A stretch of DNA of 64,000 bases from Myxococcaceae bacterium JPH2 (GTDB lineage: Bacteria > Myxococcota > Myxococcia > Myxococcales > Myxococcaceae): the NCBI GenBank assembly GCA_016458225.1, contig JAEMGR010000012.1:1-64000 (forward strand), written 5' to 3'. A program made the translations under genes and the position numbers. A model generated the notes under the pieces. That model saw nothing but the letters and a program-made list of their open reading frames with translations, ran no database searches and had not been told where the DNA came from. Positions 50,901-61,700 of this stretch are shown here, piece after piece. The number at the start of each line of letters is the position of its first letter. Within the stretch, counting starts at the first letter, position 1.

Positions 50901-52464
50901 CACCGAGCGCACGCCGCGCATCACGCAGCGCCTCGCGGGCGTCCGCGGTGTCACGGCACACGAGCACACGGCGGTGCTCGTACGCGCGACGCCCCACTTG
51001 CAGCGTGTAGGCCACGTCGGCCAGGGGCAGGCTCGGATTCGCGTCCAGGTGCTCGGCCAGCCGGGTCGTGGCCGCCTCCAACGCGGCGGGCGTCCGAGCC
51101 GACAGCGTGAGCACGTGCCACGGGCGGCGCGATGCGGTGGCCGCGGACGGGGGAGGTGCCTCCTCCAGCACCACGTGCGCGTTGGTGCCGCCGATGCCGA
51201 AGGCGCTCACGCCCGCGCGGCGAGGTCCGCCCCGCGACTCCCAAGGCCGGGCCTCGGACGTCACGAAGAAGGGCCCGCCCGCGAAGTCGATGGCCGGGTT
51301 GGGGCGCTGGAAGTGCGGCGTGGGCGGCAGCTCGCGATTCTGGAGCGCGAGCACCGTCTTCATCACGCCCGCCACACCCGCCGCGGCGTCCAGGTGGCCG
51401 ATGCTCGCCTTGAGCGAGCCGAGCACACAGCGCTGCGCGCCGAGCTCCGTGCCACCGAACGCTTGATTCAGCGCGGCCACTTCAATCGGGTCGCCCAGGG
51501 GCGTTCCGGTGCCGTGCGCCTCCACGTACTGGATGTCGCCGGGCTCCACGCCCGCGATGCCGAGCGCCTCGGCGACGACGGCCGCCTGGCCCTCCACGCT
51601 GGGGGCCGTGTAGCCCACCTTCGCGGAGCCGTCGTTGTTGATGGCCGTGCCCAGGATGACCGCGTGGATGGTGTCCCGGTCCTTCACCGCGTCGGAGAGG
51701 CGCTTGAGCACCACCACCGCCGCGCCGGCGCCGCGCACCGTGCCCTTGGCGTCCGCGTCGAAGGCTCGGCAGTACCCGTCCGGGGAGAGGATCATCCCCT
51801 CCTGGTACAGGTAGCCCGCCGTCTGCGGGAACGACACGGAGGTGCCGCCCGTGAGCGCCATGTCGCTCTCACCCGACAGCAGGCTCTGGCAGGCCAGGTG
51901 GATGGCCACGAGCGAGCTGCTGCACGCCGTCTGCACCGCGACGCTGGGGCCGCGCAGGCCCAGTCGGTGCGACACGCGCGTGGTGAGGTAGTCCTTGTCG
52001 TTGGCCAGCATCAGCGCGTACGTGCCGGCGGTGTCCAGCAGGTCCGGCTGGCGGGTGAGCGCGCGCAGCAGATACGAACTGGGGCTCGTGGCGCCGAACA
52101 CGGCCACCGCGCCCGAGATGCGCTCGGGGTCATAGCCCGCGTGCTCCATCGCCTCGAGCGAGCACTCGAGGAACAGGCGCTGCTGCGGATCCATCAGCTC
52201 CGCCTCGCGCGGGCTGTAGCCGAACAGCGCCGCGTCGAAGTGGCTCGCATCCTCCAGCACGTACGACGCGCGCACCCACTGGGGCTGCTCGCGCATGGCG
52301 CGCGGCACGCCGGCTTCGTCCAGCTCCGCGTCGGTGGGCACCCGTCGCGCATCCGCGCCGCGCCGCAGGTTGTCCCAGAAACCCTTCAGGTCGCGCGCCC
52401 CGGGGAAGCGCCCCGACAGGCCGACAATCGCGATCCGCTCCACGCCATCCACTGCGTCACTCAT
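47935..52464 (-). CDS. type I PKS module KS-AT-KR(inactive)-ACP
   Basis: This is a 1509-residue single module. KS (about 8-435): Cys181 in TACSSSL, His317 in EAHGTGT, His357 in KASIGHLDAAAG. AT (about 532-830): Ser627 in GHSLGEY and HAFH (723-726), a malonyl-CoA signature. KR (about 1140-1340) keeps the NADPH loop GGLGRVG, but the catalytic Tyr position is Val1309 and the following Asn is His, so reduction is not expected. ACP: DNFFELGGHSLLG with Ser1450 for phosphopantetheine. There are no DH, ER or TE domains. The start overlaps the NRPS stop by 8 bp. It would add malonate to the serine-bearing chain and leave a beta-keto thioester. Confidence 0.96.
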   Translation of the reverse strand: MSDAVDGVERIAIVGLSGRFPGARDLKGFWDNLRRGADARRVPTDAELDEAGVPRAMREQPQWVRASYVLEDASHFDAALFGYSPREAELMDPQQRLFLECSLEAMEHAGYDPERISGAVAVFGATSPSSYLLRALTRQPDLLDTAGTYALMLANDKDYLTTRVSHRLGLRGPSVAVQTACSSSLVAIHLACQSLLSGESDMALTGGTSVSFPQTAGYLYQEGMILSPDGYCRAFDADAKGTVRGAGAAVVVLKRLSDAVKDRDTIHAVILGTAINNDGSAKVGYTAPSVEGQAAVVAEALGIAGVEPGDIQYVEAHGTGTPLGDPIEVAALNQAFGGTELGAQRCVLGSLKASIGHLDAAAGVAGVMKTVLALQNRELPPTPHFQRPNPAIDFAGGPFFVTSEARPWESRGGPRRAGVSAFGIGGTNAHVVLEEAPPPSAATASRRPWHVLTLSARTPAALEAATTRLAEHLDANPSLPLADVAYTLQVGRRAYEHRRVLVCRDTADAREALRDARRALGGSGTNTRRPVVFVFSGQGTQHVGMARGLYESEPVFRKHLDACCDALTPRLGRDLRAVLFPAQGGEEAEALLRRTELAQPALFAVEYALAQLWRSLGVEPEAMVGHSLGEYVAACLAGVFSLEDALSLVATRGRLMQALPSGSMLSVHLPEAELSPLLPSGVSIAAANAPGLTVASGPEADIVALEAALTQRGVETRRLHTSHAFHSAMMDPVLEAFSREVARVRLSPPKIPYVSNLTGTWVTEAVATDPRAWTRHLREAVRFGDAATLLLQNSERVFLEIGPGNALATLLRRNAPAGTHPMVLTSLPGPRDAQQDALSHLTEATGRLWLAGGRVELSRGYKGEPRRRVGLPGYPFQRERFDLLRGPPPARAAVAASAVRASSDVRGLELSAPVWPRTPASVTVPSLQGQRWLVLESDTALAARVTERLRGAGADVVTLVAPERGDAPAQRRYAVSPETMGETLERLRDEGWTPERIAYLWPLTAMGTPASEATLDVTFHGLMALGRAVGPSAEAAPVSLYVVTRGARDVTGEEPLDPWQAAAVGACRVMAQEYPGLRSRAVDVTWPGEQAELTSPWVERLVAELAQDSSDGVALRGAHRHVEAFEPGAEPTASASLKQGGVYVIVGGLGRVGLALAEELTAAARPRLVLLSRKGLPAPEEWNAWLSGHDAKDVTSRAIERVRGLERAGAQVLALRADAGEPGELERAFQLAESRFGTVDGVFYAAGDGGMSARIPVAESTREASAPLLRARLGGLTQLVSVLASRKPDFVAVHSSLTTVLGGMACSAVAAAHAGMDALVARQARGVGTRWFAVDWDVWGVGEGFRPEAVIPPAEGFRLLRGLLTLPQGGRWVVTRGSLATRRQAATTGQAQATAGAATPANRHPRPPLANPFLAPRDETEERVAGIWRDLLGVEEVGVTDNFFELGGHSLLGVQVLSRIREAFHVELPMRALFDSPTVEVMSVAIVEASAKQVDPAELEALLAELEQG

Positions 52465-55400
52465 CCATCTCTCCGTCCGTCTCCACGCGTCCCCTCGTAC
52501 TGCCCACCCGACGGTTCACCGTGCGGCGCGCTTCGGCGCGAGCCCGCCCGGCCTGCGCCGCGTCCACCGCGGGCGCCTCGTCTCGGCGCGACAGGCGCTC
52601 CGACAGCGAGCGCACCGTGGGGTACTGAAACAGCTCCGTCAACGCCAGCTTCGCTCCCAGCTCCGACGTCAACCGGCGATGCAGCTGGAGCGCCAGCAGC
52701 GAGTTGCCACCCAGCTCGAAGAAGGCGTCATCCAGACCGACCTGCTCCACATGGAGCAGCTCCTTCCACGCCTGGGCAATCTTCTGCTCCACGTCCGTGC
52801 GCGGCGCCTCGAAGGGCCGCGACGGATCCGCCTTGCCCGTCTCCGGCGCGGGCAGCGCCTTGCGGTCCGCCTTGCCGTTGGGGCTGAGCGGCATGCGCTC
52901 CAGCACCACGACATTGGACGGCACCATGTACTCGGGCAGCCGGTCGCGCAGCCACGCGCGCAAAGCGCCTGCGTCCACCGCGCCCTCGCGCGCCACCACA
53001 TACGCCACGAGCCGCTTCTGGCCGGGCTTGTCCTCGCGCGCCAGCACCACCGCCTGTCGCACGGTGGGGTGCTTCTCCAGCGAGGACTCGATCTCGCCCA
53101 GCTCGATGCGCAGGCCGCGAATCTTCACCTGGAAGTCCGCGCGGCCCAGGTACTCGACCTCCCCGTCCGGCAGCCACCGCGCCACGTCACCCGTGCGGTA
53201 CATGCGCGCGCCGGCCGTGGCCGCGTGCGGATCCGGAATGAAGCGCTCGGCGGTGAGGTCCGGCCGGGACAGGTAGCCCCGGCCCACCTGCACGCCGCCG
53301 ATGAACAGCTCGCCCGCCACGCCCTGCGGCACGGGCTGCAGCTCCGCGTCCAGGATGAGGATGCGCGTGTTCGCCACCGGCTTGCCGATGGGCACCGAGC
53401 GGCGCCCGTCGTTCGCCACGCACGCATGATAGGTCACGTCCACGGCCGCCTCGGTGGGGCCGTAGAGGTTGTGCAGCCCCGCGCCGGGCAGCTTGCGCAG
53501 GCACGTCTCCTTCAGCTCCAGCGGCAGCGCTTCACCGCTGCACACCACGCGGCGCAGCGAGACGCAGCTCTCCACGCCGGGCTCGTCCAGGAAGGCCTGG
53601 AGCATGGACGGCACGAAGTGCAGCGTCGTCACGCCCGCCTCGGTGATGAGCCGAGACAGGTACGCCGGCTCTTGGTGGCCACCGGGCCGCGCCATCACGA
53701 GCTTCGCGCCCGTCATCAGCGGCCAGAAGAACTCCCAGACGGAGACGTCGAAGCTGAACGGCGTCTTCTGCAGCACCACGTCGTGGGCGCGCAGCCCGTA
53801 AGCAGCTTGCATCCACAGCAGGCGGTTGACGACGGGGCCGTGCGCGTTCATCGCGCCCTTCGGCCGGCCCGTGCTGCCCGAGGTGAAGATGATGTACGCG
53901 AGCGAGTCCGGCGTGGGACTCGAGTCCGGCGCCGTGGTGGGCTCGCGCGCGATGGCGTCCCAGCCCGTGTCCAGCGTGAGTACCTGGGCGCCGTGCGAGG
54001 CAGGCAGCCGCGACAGCAGCCGCTCCTGCGCGAGCAGCACCGTGGGACGCGCGTCCTCCAGCATCCACGTGAGGCGCTCGGGCGGATAGCCCGGGTCCAA
54101 CGGCACGTAGGCCCCGCCCGCCTTGAGCGTGCCGAGCAGCCCCACCACCATCTCCAGCGAGCGCTCCACGCACAGGCCCACGCGAGACTCAGGACCCACG
54201 CCTCGCGCGCGCAGCGCGTGCGCCAGCTGATTGGCCCGCGCGTCCAACTCCCGGTAGGTGAGCCGCGCGCCGTCGTACTCCAGCGCGACCGCGTCCGGAG
54301 TCCGAGCCGCCTGCGCCTCCATCAGCGACGTGAGCGTGGCGCCCTCGGGCATGGGCGCCGCGGTGTCATTCCACTCCACGAGCACGCGGCGGCGCTCGGC
54401 CTCCGGCAGCACGGGGAGCTGGGAGATGGCCGTGTCCGGCCGGGCGACCACGCCCTCCAGCAGCTCGCGGTAGTGCGCGAGCACGCGCGTCGCGGTCTCC
54501 GCCTCGAACAAGTCAGTGCTGTACTCGGCGGTGACACGAAGCCCCTGGGGCAGGTCCACCACGAGCAGCGACAAGTCATACTTCGTCGTGCCCGTGTCCA
54601 CGGGCTGCGACTCCATCACCAGCCCCGGTGCCTCCAGGGGCGGCATGGGCGCGTTCTGGAGCACGAACATCACCTGGAACAGCGGCGTGTGGCTCAGGTG
54701 TCGCTCGGGCTTGAGGCCGTCCACCAGTCGCTCGAAGGGGACGTCCTGGTGCGCGTACGCGTCCAGCGTCGTCTCGTGCACGCGGCGCATCACCTCGCGG
54801 AAGGTCGGGCGTCCGGAGAGGTCCGCGCGCAGGGCGAGCATGTTGACGAACAGGCCGATGAGCCCCTCGACCTCCGTGCGCGAGCGGCCCGCGATGGGCG
54901 TGCCCACCACCACGTCGTCCTGGCCCGTGTAGCGCGACAGCAGCACCTGGAAGGCGGACAGCAGCGTGACGAACAGCGTGCGCCCCTCGCGCTGCGAGAG
55001 GGCCTTGAGTCCCTGCGTCAGCTCGGGGGACAGATGGAAGACCTGCCGCGCGCCGCGCGAGCTGAGCAGCGCGGGCCGAGCCTTGTCCGCCGGCAGCTCC
55101 AGCAGCGCGTTCGGGTTGAGCCGCTGCTTCCAGTACGCGAGCTGACGCTCCAGCTCCGCGCCCTGGAGCCAGTCGCGCTGCCACGCGGCGTACTCGGCGT
55201 ACTGGAGGGGCAGGGGCTTCAGCGGGGACGGCTGTCCCTCGGCGCATGCGCGATAGAGCGCGGCCAGCTCGCTGACGAACACGCCCATGCTCCACCCGTC
55301 CGAGACGATGTGGTGCATGTTGACGAGCAGCACGTGCTCACGCTCCGACAGCCGCAGGAGCGAGGCGCGCCACAGCGGCCCGCGCTCCAACCCGAAGGGC

Positions 55401-55789
55401 TGCTGCGAGAGCGCCACCACGCGCGCGCGGGCCTCTTCGTCGCGCTGAGCCTCGGGCACGCTGGACAGGTCCACGACCTCCAGCTCCAGCTCGGCGCTGG
55501 TCGAGATGACCTGCTGCGGCCGACCGTCGCGATCCTGGAACGTGGTGCGGAGCGTCTCATGGCGCGCCGCCAGCAGCTTGAGGCCCTGGCGCAGCGCCTC
55601 CAGGTGCACCGTGCCGGACATCCGCACCGACACGGGCATGTGGAGCGCGGCGCTGCCCGGACTCCACTTGTCCAGGAACCACATGCGCTCCTGGCCGAAG
55701 GACAGCGGCGCCTGCTTCGTCGCCTGCGCTTGCTTGTCCTTCAGCAGCAGCGCCAATCGGGCGCGCTTGTCATCGGGGTTGGACGCCAT
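52457..55789 (-). CDS. NRPS module C-A-PCP, predicted to load serine
   Basis: ATG 55789 gives 1110 residues, one base after the stop of the upstream PKS gene; the longer upstream frame runs inside that PKS and is rejected. C domain (about 25-450): HHIVSDG (His159-Gly165), LCL-like. A domain (about 480-960): A3 core IIFTSGSTGRPKG, YGPTE and TGD. The specificity residues by alignment to GrsA are D681, V682, W685, H724, V749, S751, L775, V783, D784 and K973 (DVWHVSLVDK), nearly identical to known serine codes. PCP: AFFELGGNSLLA, Ser1030. No epimerase or TE is present. It should condense serine onto the chain from the sulfotransferase-containing PKS. Confidence 0.95.
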   Translation of the reverse strand: MASNPDDKRARLALLLKDKQAQATKQAPLSFGQERMWFLDKWSPGSAALHMPVSVRMSGTVHLEALRQGLKLLAARHETLRTTFQDRDGRPQQVISTSAELELEVVDLSSVPEAQRDEEARARVVALSQQPFGLERGPLWRASLLRLSEREHVLLVNMHHIVSDGWSMGVFVSELAALYRACAEGQPSPLKPLPLQYAEYAAWQRDWLQGAELERQLAYWKQRLNPNALLELPADKARPALLSSRGARQVFHLSPELTQGLKALSQREGRTLFVTLLSAFQVLLSRYTGQDDVVVGTPIAGRSRTEVEGLIGLFVNMLALRADLSGRPTFREVMRRVHETTLDAYAHQDVPFERLVDGLKPERHLSHTPLFQVMFVLQNAPMPPLEAPGLVMESQPVDTGTTKYDLSLLVVDLPQGLRVTAEYSTDLFEAETATRVLAHYRELLEGVVARPDTAISQLPVLPEAERRRVLVEWNDTAAPMPEGATLTSLMEAQAARTPDAVALEYDGARLTYRELDARANQLAHALRARGVGPESRVGLCVERSLEMVVGLLGTLKAGGAYVPLDPGYPPERLTWMLEDARPTVLLAQERLLSRLPASHGAQVLTLDTGWDAIAREPTTAPDSSPTPDSLAYIIFTSGSTGRPKGAMNAHGPVVNRLLWMQAAYGLRAHDVVLQKTPFSFDVSVWEFFWPLMTGAKLVMARPGGHQEPAYLSRLITEAGVTTLHFVPSMLQAFLDEPGVESCVSLRRVVCSGEALPLELKETCLRKLPGAGLHNLYGPTEAAVDVTYHACVANDGRRSVPIGKPVANTRILILDAELQPVPQGVAGELFIGGVQVGRGYLSRPDLTAERFIPDPHAATAGARMYRTGDVARWLPDGEVEYLGRADFQVKIRGLRIELGEIESSLEKHPTVRQAVVLAREDKPGQKRLVAYVVAREGAVDAGALRAWLRDRLPEYMVPSNVVVLERMPLSPNGKADRKALPAPETGKADPSRPFEAPRTDVEQKIAQAWKELLHVEQVGLDDAFFELGGNSLLALQLHRRLTSELGAKLALTELFQYPTVRSLSERLSRRDEAPAVDAAQAGRARAEARRTVNRRVGSTRGRVETDGEMDE

Positions 55790-55790
55790 G

Positions 55791-58700
55791 TCAGGCCACC
55801 TCCTGGCCGCCGGACGCATCACCACCGTCCGCGCCACCCTCGGCTTCCAGGACCGCGAGCAGCTCCGCCACCTGCTCGTCGGAGAGCTGATCCAGGTTCT
55901 CGAGCAGCTTCGCCGCCTCCGCCGCGGTGGTGGCCTTCCCGGCCTGCTTCGGCTTCGCCGCGGCGCTGGGCGCGGGAGCCGCCATCGCGCCCTCCATCGG
56001 ATAGCCCAGGCGCGCGATGACCTCGTGCGTGGTGGCGTCCAGTCCGCGCGGCCACTTGATGCGCTTCCACGAGTCACCGAGGTTCTTCTCGATGCCCTGG
56101 TGCTGGAGGATGTTGGGATCCCCCAGGCCGCCCATCATGCGCTCCTTCTTGCCGTCGTACGGCTGGACCATGCGCTCGTCGAAGGGCAGCCCCAGGAAGT
56201 TGCAGACGCCCGTCATCACCTTGGTCGGATCCGCGACCAGGTCCTCGTAGCGCACCCAGTGGCAGCGCTCGCGGTCGATGCGATCGAAGAACTGGAGCAG
56301 GTTGCGGTTGGACAGCGCCCACACTGTCTCGGCGACCACGTAGGGGTCCACGTCCTGCGTGCCGAAGAGTCCCTGCGCGAAGAGCCGGTCGAAGCGCATG
56401 CGCAGCACCGACTCCATCACCGGGTACGGGTGCCGGTAGAGGTAGATGTACTTGGGCCGGTCGAACATCTCCTCGGCCCGCCACAGCGTCTCGGCCTCCA
56501 TGGCGTACGTGGGCGTCTTGTCCACGAGCAGCCGCGAGCCCGCGAGCGCCTGGAGCTGTCCGAAGACCTCCTTCGACGACACGTTGTCCGCCACCAGCTT
56601 GTCCACCAGCGCCGCGCCCGCGGTGGAGTCCAGGCCCTGCAGCTCCATGAAGGCCCACTGCAGACCGCCCGTGGTCCACTCCATCTCGCTGCCGAAGCCG
56701 ATGTTCTCCTTCCACTGCCGCATGGTCTCGAAGAACAGCAGGTTCACTTCGGGCGGGCAGAACAACTGCGGGTGTCCGGCCAGCATGACGCGGAAGAGGG
56801 TGGAGCCGGCGCGCGGGCTGGAGTGCACGAACACCATGGGCGGGTTCTTGCGCCCCGAGCCGCTCTGCTCACCCGAGCCGCGCTTGCGGTAGGGCTTGAG
56901 CGGGTAGTCCGCCAGCGGCCGGTTCTGCGCGAAGCGGAGCGGATCCGCCTGACGGTCCATCTCCACCAGCAGGTACTTGGACAGCGCGGGGATGGACGGG
57001 TTGGCCTGCACCTCGTGCGGGTAGAGCTGGAACTTGAAGTCCTGGCGCAGGCTGTACTCCAGCTCCGCGCCCAGCCGGTGCAGGTCGTACTGCTTCAGGC
57101 TCCCATCGGCGGGGAGCTGCGCGACGGGGATGCGCAGGCCCTCGGCGATGTGCTGCTGCAGGTACTCCGTCATGAGCGCCGGGCGCTCGGTGGGGAAGGC
57201 CGTGCGCAGCCGCTCCGCGATGGGCTTCTCCTTCGTGGTGGCGCGCTTCGCCAGCTCCGCCTCCACGCGCTGCGCGATGCCCGCCACCGTGGGCGTCTCG
57301 AACAGGCCGCGCAGCGACAGGTCCACCTTCAGTGCCGCGTGGATGTGATTGCGAAGCTGCGTGGCCAGCAGCGAGTGGCCGCCCAGCTCGAAGAAGTTGT
57401 CGTTGACGCCGATGCCGTCGATTCCCAGCACCTGCTCCCACACCGCGGCGACCGTCTTCTCCAACTCGTTGCGCGGCGCCACATGCGCGGTGACGAGCGC
57501 GGGGCGTGGGTGCTTCTTCTGTCCCGAAGCCCGAGCCGCCGCGCCCTGCGCCTGCGTGGGACGCGGGCGCTGGATGCGACGCGCGGCGAGGTCCGCGGTG
57601 GAGACCGCGACGCGCCCGCCCTCGACATGGGCCAGCACGCGACGCGTGGCCTCCACGCCCTCGGCGGGCTGGATGGCGAACTGTGCGAGCACCGGGCTCA
57701 GCTCGGCCATGGCGCGCGCGTCCGCGAACTGCCACGCGTCCCAGTCCACGCTCAGCCACGGGTACTCGGCCGTCTCCGAGCGCTGCTCGGCGAAGGCGTC
57801 CATGAACGAGCTGGCCGCGGCTTGCGCCACCTGCCCCAGGCCACCCAGCACCGAGGACAGCGAGGACACGAGCAGACAGAAGTCCAGGCCGCGCGCGGGC
57901 AGCACCTTCTCCAGCACGCGCACGCCGTGGACCTGCGGGCGGAAGTGCCACTCGCACTCGGTGGGGCTCGTCTCCGCGATGATGCCCAGCGTGGCGCCCT
58001 GCATGCCGCCCGCCGCGTGGATGACGCCATCGAGCTTCCCGAACCGCGCACGCACGCCCTCCACCACGGCGCGCATCCGCTCCTCGTTCGCGAGGTCCGC
58101 GGGGAACACCGCCACTTCGGCCCCGGACTCCTCCAAGCGCTGCGCGCTGCGGATGCGCAGGCTCACCGCGTCGTCCGCGCCGCGCTCCTTCACCCACGCG
58201 GCCCACTGCTCCTTCGCGGGGAAGTCCGGCGCCTCTACCAGCGCGAGCTTCGCGCGGTGCGTGCGCGCCAGCTCCGCCGCGAGCGCATGTCCAATGCCTC
58301 CCAGGCCATCCGTGATGAGGTACACGCCCGAGTCCCGCAGCACGGGCGCAGAGGTGCCTTCGAGCCGCAGCGGCTCGAACGTCTGCACCCAGCGCTGACG
58401 GCCGCGCCACGCGACGACGGCGTCGGAGGACGAAGCCGCCAGCTCCGCCGCGAGCTGCCGCGCCACCACGCCCGCATCCGAGGCCACCACGTCCACGAAG
58501 TGGCAGGTGAAGTGCGGATACTCCTGGGCCAGCACGCGGCCGGGGCCCATGAGCAGGGCCTTGTCCGCGGACAGTCGGTCCGCGCTCTCCACGCGGGCGG
58601 CCTCACTCGCCACCACCCACCACGCGAGCGGCTCGCTGCGGCCCGCCTCGCCCAGGGCGCGCGCGAGGAAGAGCTGGCTGTGGAAGCCCACCGCCAGCGT

Positions 58701-61700
58701 CGTCGCCAGCGCGGGGGCCTCCTTCGTCACGCCCCAGAGGTGCATCACGCCGTCGAAGTCACGGCCCTCGTCCTTCAGGGCGCGCAGCAGCGCGGCGTAG
58801 TCCTCCGGCCGCTCGGGGGCGATGGCATAGAGCCCGTCCGCGCGGCGCGCGAACGTTGGGCCCGGAACCACGCGCGTCACCGCGCCACCGGACAGCATCG
58901 GGGCCAGCGCCTCGGCCACGCCCGCGCCGTCCGCGAAGACGAGCCAGCCGCGTCCCGTGGTGCTCGCCTTCGCGCCGCGCGACAGCGGCGCGCGCTTCCA
59001 CGACGCCGTGTAGAACCAGTCCGCCAGGTCCGCCTTCTTCGCCAGCGAAGGCGCCTCGGCGGGACGCGCCGCGCCCCCAGCACCCAGCGGACGGGCATCC
59101 ACCCAGTAGCGCTGCCGCTCGAAGGGGTAGGCGGGCAGCGGCACGCGACGGCGCTCCTCGTGCGCGCTGAAGCCCTTCCAATCCACCGACACGCCCTGGA
59201 GCCACAGCCGCCCCGCGGTGCCCAGCAGCACGGAGAGGTCTTCCGTCTGCTCACGCGGGTGGCGCATGGCGCTGAGCACCACGCGGCCCTCTGCGTCCGG
59301 CTGCTGCCGGGCGAGCGTGGCGAGCACGTTGCTCGGGCCCACCTCCAGCAGCGCGGCCTGGGGCCACTTGCGCGCCAGCTCCTGCAGGCCCGCGGCGAAG
59401 CGCACCGCCTGCCGCAGGTGCGTGGCCCAGTAGCCCGGGTCCGTCGCCTGCGCGGCGTCGATCCACGTCCCCGTCACGTTGGACAGGAAGGGCAGCTTGG
59501 GCGCGGACAGCTTCACCTGCCGCACCCGCTCGGTGAACGCCGCGAGGATGGGGTCCATCATCGCGGAGTGGAACGCGTGCGAGGTGTGCAGGCGCGAGAC
59601 GTCCACGCCCTGCGTCTCCAGTACGGCTTGGAGCGAGTCCACCGCGGGCGTGGGGCCCGCGACCACCGTGAAGCCCGGCGCGTTGACGGCGGCCACCGAC
59701 AGCGTGGGGCCCATCAGCGGCTTGAGCGCATCCTCCGTCAGGCGCGCGGACAACATGGCGCCCGAGGGCATGGACTGCATGAGCCGACCGCGCGCGGCCA
59801 CCAGCGCCAGCGCGTCCTTCAGCTCGAAGACGCCCGCGAGGCAGGCCGCCACGTACTCGCCGATGCTGTGACCGAGCATCGCGACAGGCTTCACGCCCCA
59901 CGACATCCACAGCTTCGCCAGCGCGTACTCCACCGCGAAGAGGGCAGGCTGGGTCAGCGACGTCTGGCCCAGCTGCGTGCGCGCCTCGTCCTCTCGCGCG
60001 GGCTCGGGGAAGAGCACGGTGCGCAGGTCCAGGCCCAGGTGCGGCTGAAGCTCTTTCGCGCAGGTGTCCAGGTGCTCGCGGAACACCGGCTCGGACGCAT
60101 ACAGGCCGCGCGCCATGCCGACGTACTGCGAACCCTGGCCGGGGAAGAGGAACGCGACCGGGCGGTCTTGCACCGCGGCGGCCTGCGTCCACAGTCGCTG
60201 GCTGTCCGTGGCCTCCAGCGCGGCGACCGCATCGTCGCGGTCGCGGCACAGCAGCACGCGCCGCTGCGTCATCGGCTGACGGCCCACCTGGAGCGTCCAG
60301 GCCGCGTCCGGCAGGGAGACGCTGGGGTTCGCCTTCAGGTGCGTGGCCAGGTTGCGCGTGGCCGCCTCCAGCGCCGCGGGCGTCTTGGCGGACAGCACCA
60401 CGAGCTGGCTCGGACGCGAGGGGCTCGAGGCCGGGCGCGCGGGCGCCTCCTCCAGCACCACGTGCCCGTTGGTGCCACCGACGCCGAACGAGCTGACGCC
60501 CGCGCGGCGCGGATGCTTCGCCGGAGCAGGCCAGTCCTTCAGGGTGGTGTTGACGTAGAAGGGGCCGCCCGCGAAGTCGATTTCCGGGCTGGGCTGCTCG
60601 AAGTGGAGGCTGGGGGGAATCTGCTTCTGCTCCAGCGTCATCACCGCCTTGATGAGGCTGGAGACGCCGGCCGCGTTGGCCAGGTGTCCGATGTTGCTCT
60701 TGAGCGAGCCCATCGCGATGCGCGGCGGGTTCGCCTTCGCCGCGGCCGAGCGCGGCTTGAAGGCCTTGTTGAGCGCGCGCACTTCGATGGGGTCGCCCAT
60801 CTTCGTGCCCGTGCCGTGCGCTTCGACGTAGCCCACGGTCTCCGGCGCCACGCCCGCTGCACCCAGCGCCTCGCTGATGACGGAGGACTGTCCCTCCACG
60901 CTGGGGGCCGTGTAGCCGACCTTCAGCGCGCCATCGTTGTTGATGGCCGTGCCCTTGATGACCGCGTGGATGTGGTCACCGTCCTCGATGGCATCCGCCA
61001 GCCGCTTGAGCACCACCACGCCCACGCCGCTGCCGAACACCGTGCCGTCCGCCTTCGCGTCGAACGCACGGCAGTGCCCGTCCGGAGACACGATGCCACC
61101 GGGGACGAAGCCGTAGCCCTCCGGGTGCTTCACGTGCACGGACACGCCGCCCGCCAGCGCCATGTCGCACTCCTCGTTGAGGAGGCTCTGGACGGCCACG
61201 TGGGTGGCCACCAGGGACGTGGAGCACGCGCTCGCGATGGAGTAGCTGGGCCCGCGCAGGTTCAGCTTGTAGGCCACGCGGGTGCTGAGGAAGTCACCGC
61301 CGTTGCCCACGTCGATCTGCACCTGATCCAACCCGCTGAGCTGGTCCAGGTTCGAGACGAGGTTGTAGACGAGGTACGTGTTGGTGGCCGCTCCCGCGAA
61401 CACGCCGATGGGCCCGTCGAAGCCCTCCGGCGTGTGGCCCGCGCGCTCCATCGCCTCCCAGGCGCACTCCAGGAAGACGCGGTGCTGCGGATCCATCAGC
61501 TCCGCCTCGCGCGGCGTGAAGCCGAAGAAGCCGGCGTCGAACAGCTCCATGCCGTCCAGCGCCGCGGAGGCCTTCACGTGCTGCGGGTCCTTCCGCTGCT
61601 CCGCGCTGACCCCGAGCTTCTCCAGCTCGGCGTCGCTCACGGGGCGGATGGACTCCACGCCCTGGCAGAGGTTGCGCCAGAACGTGTCCAGGTCGGCGGC

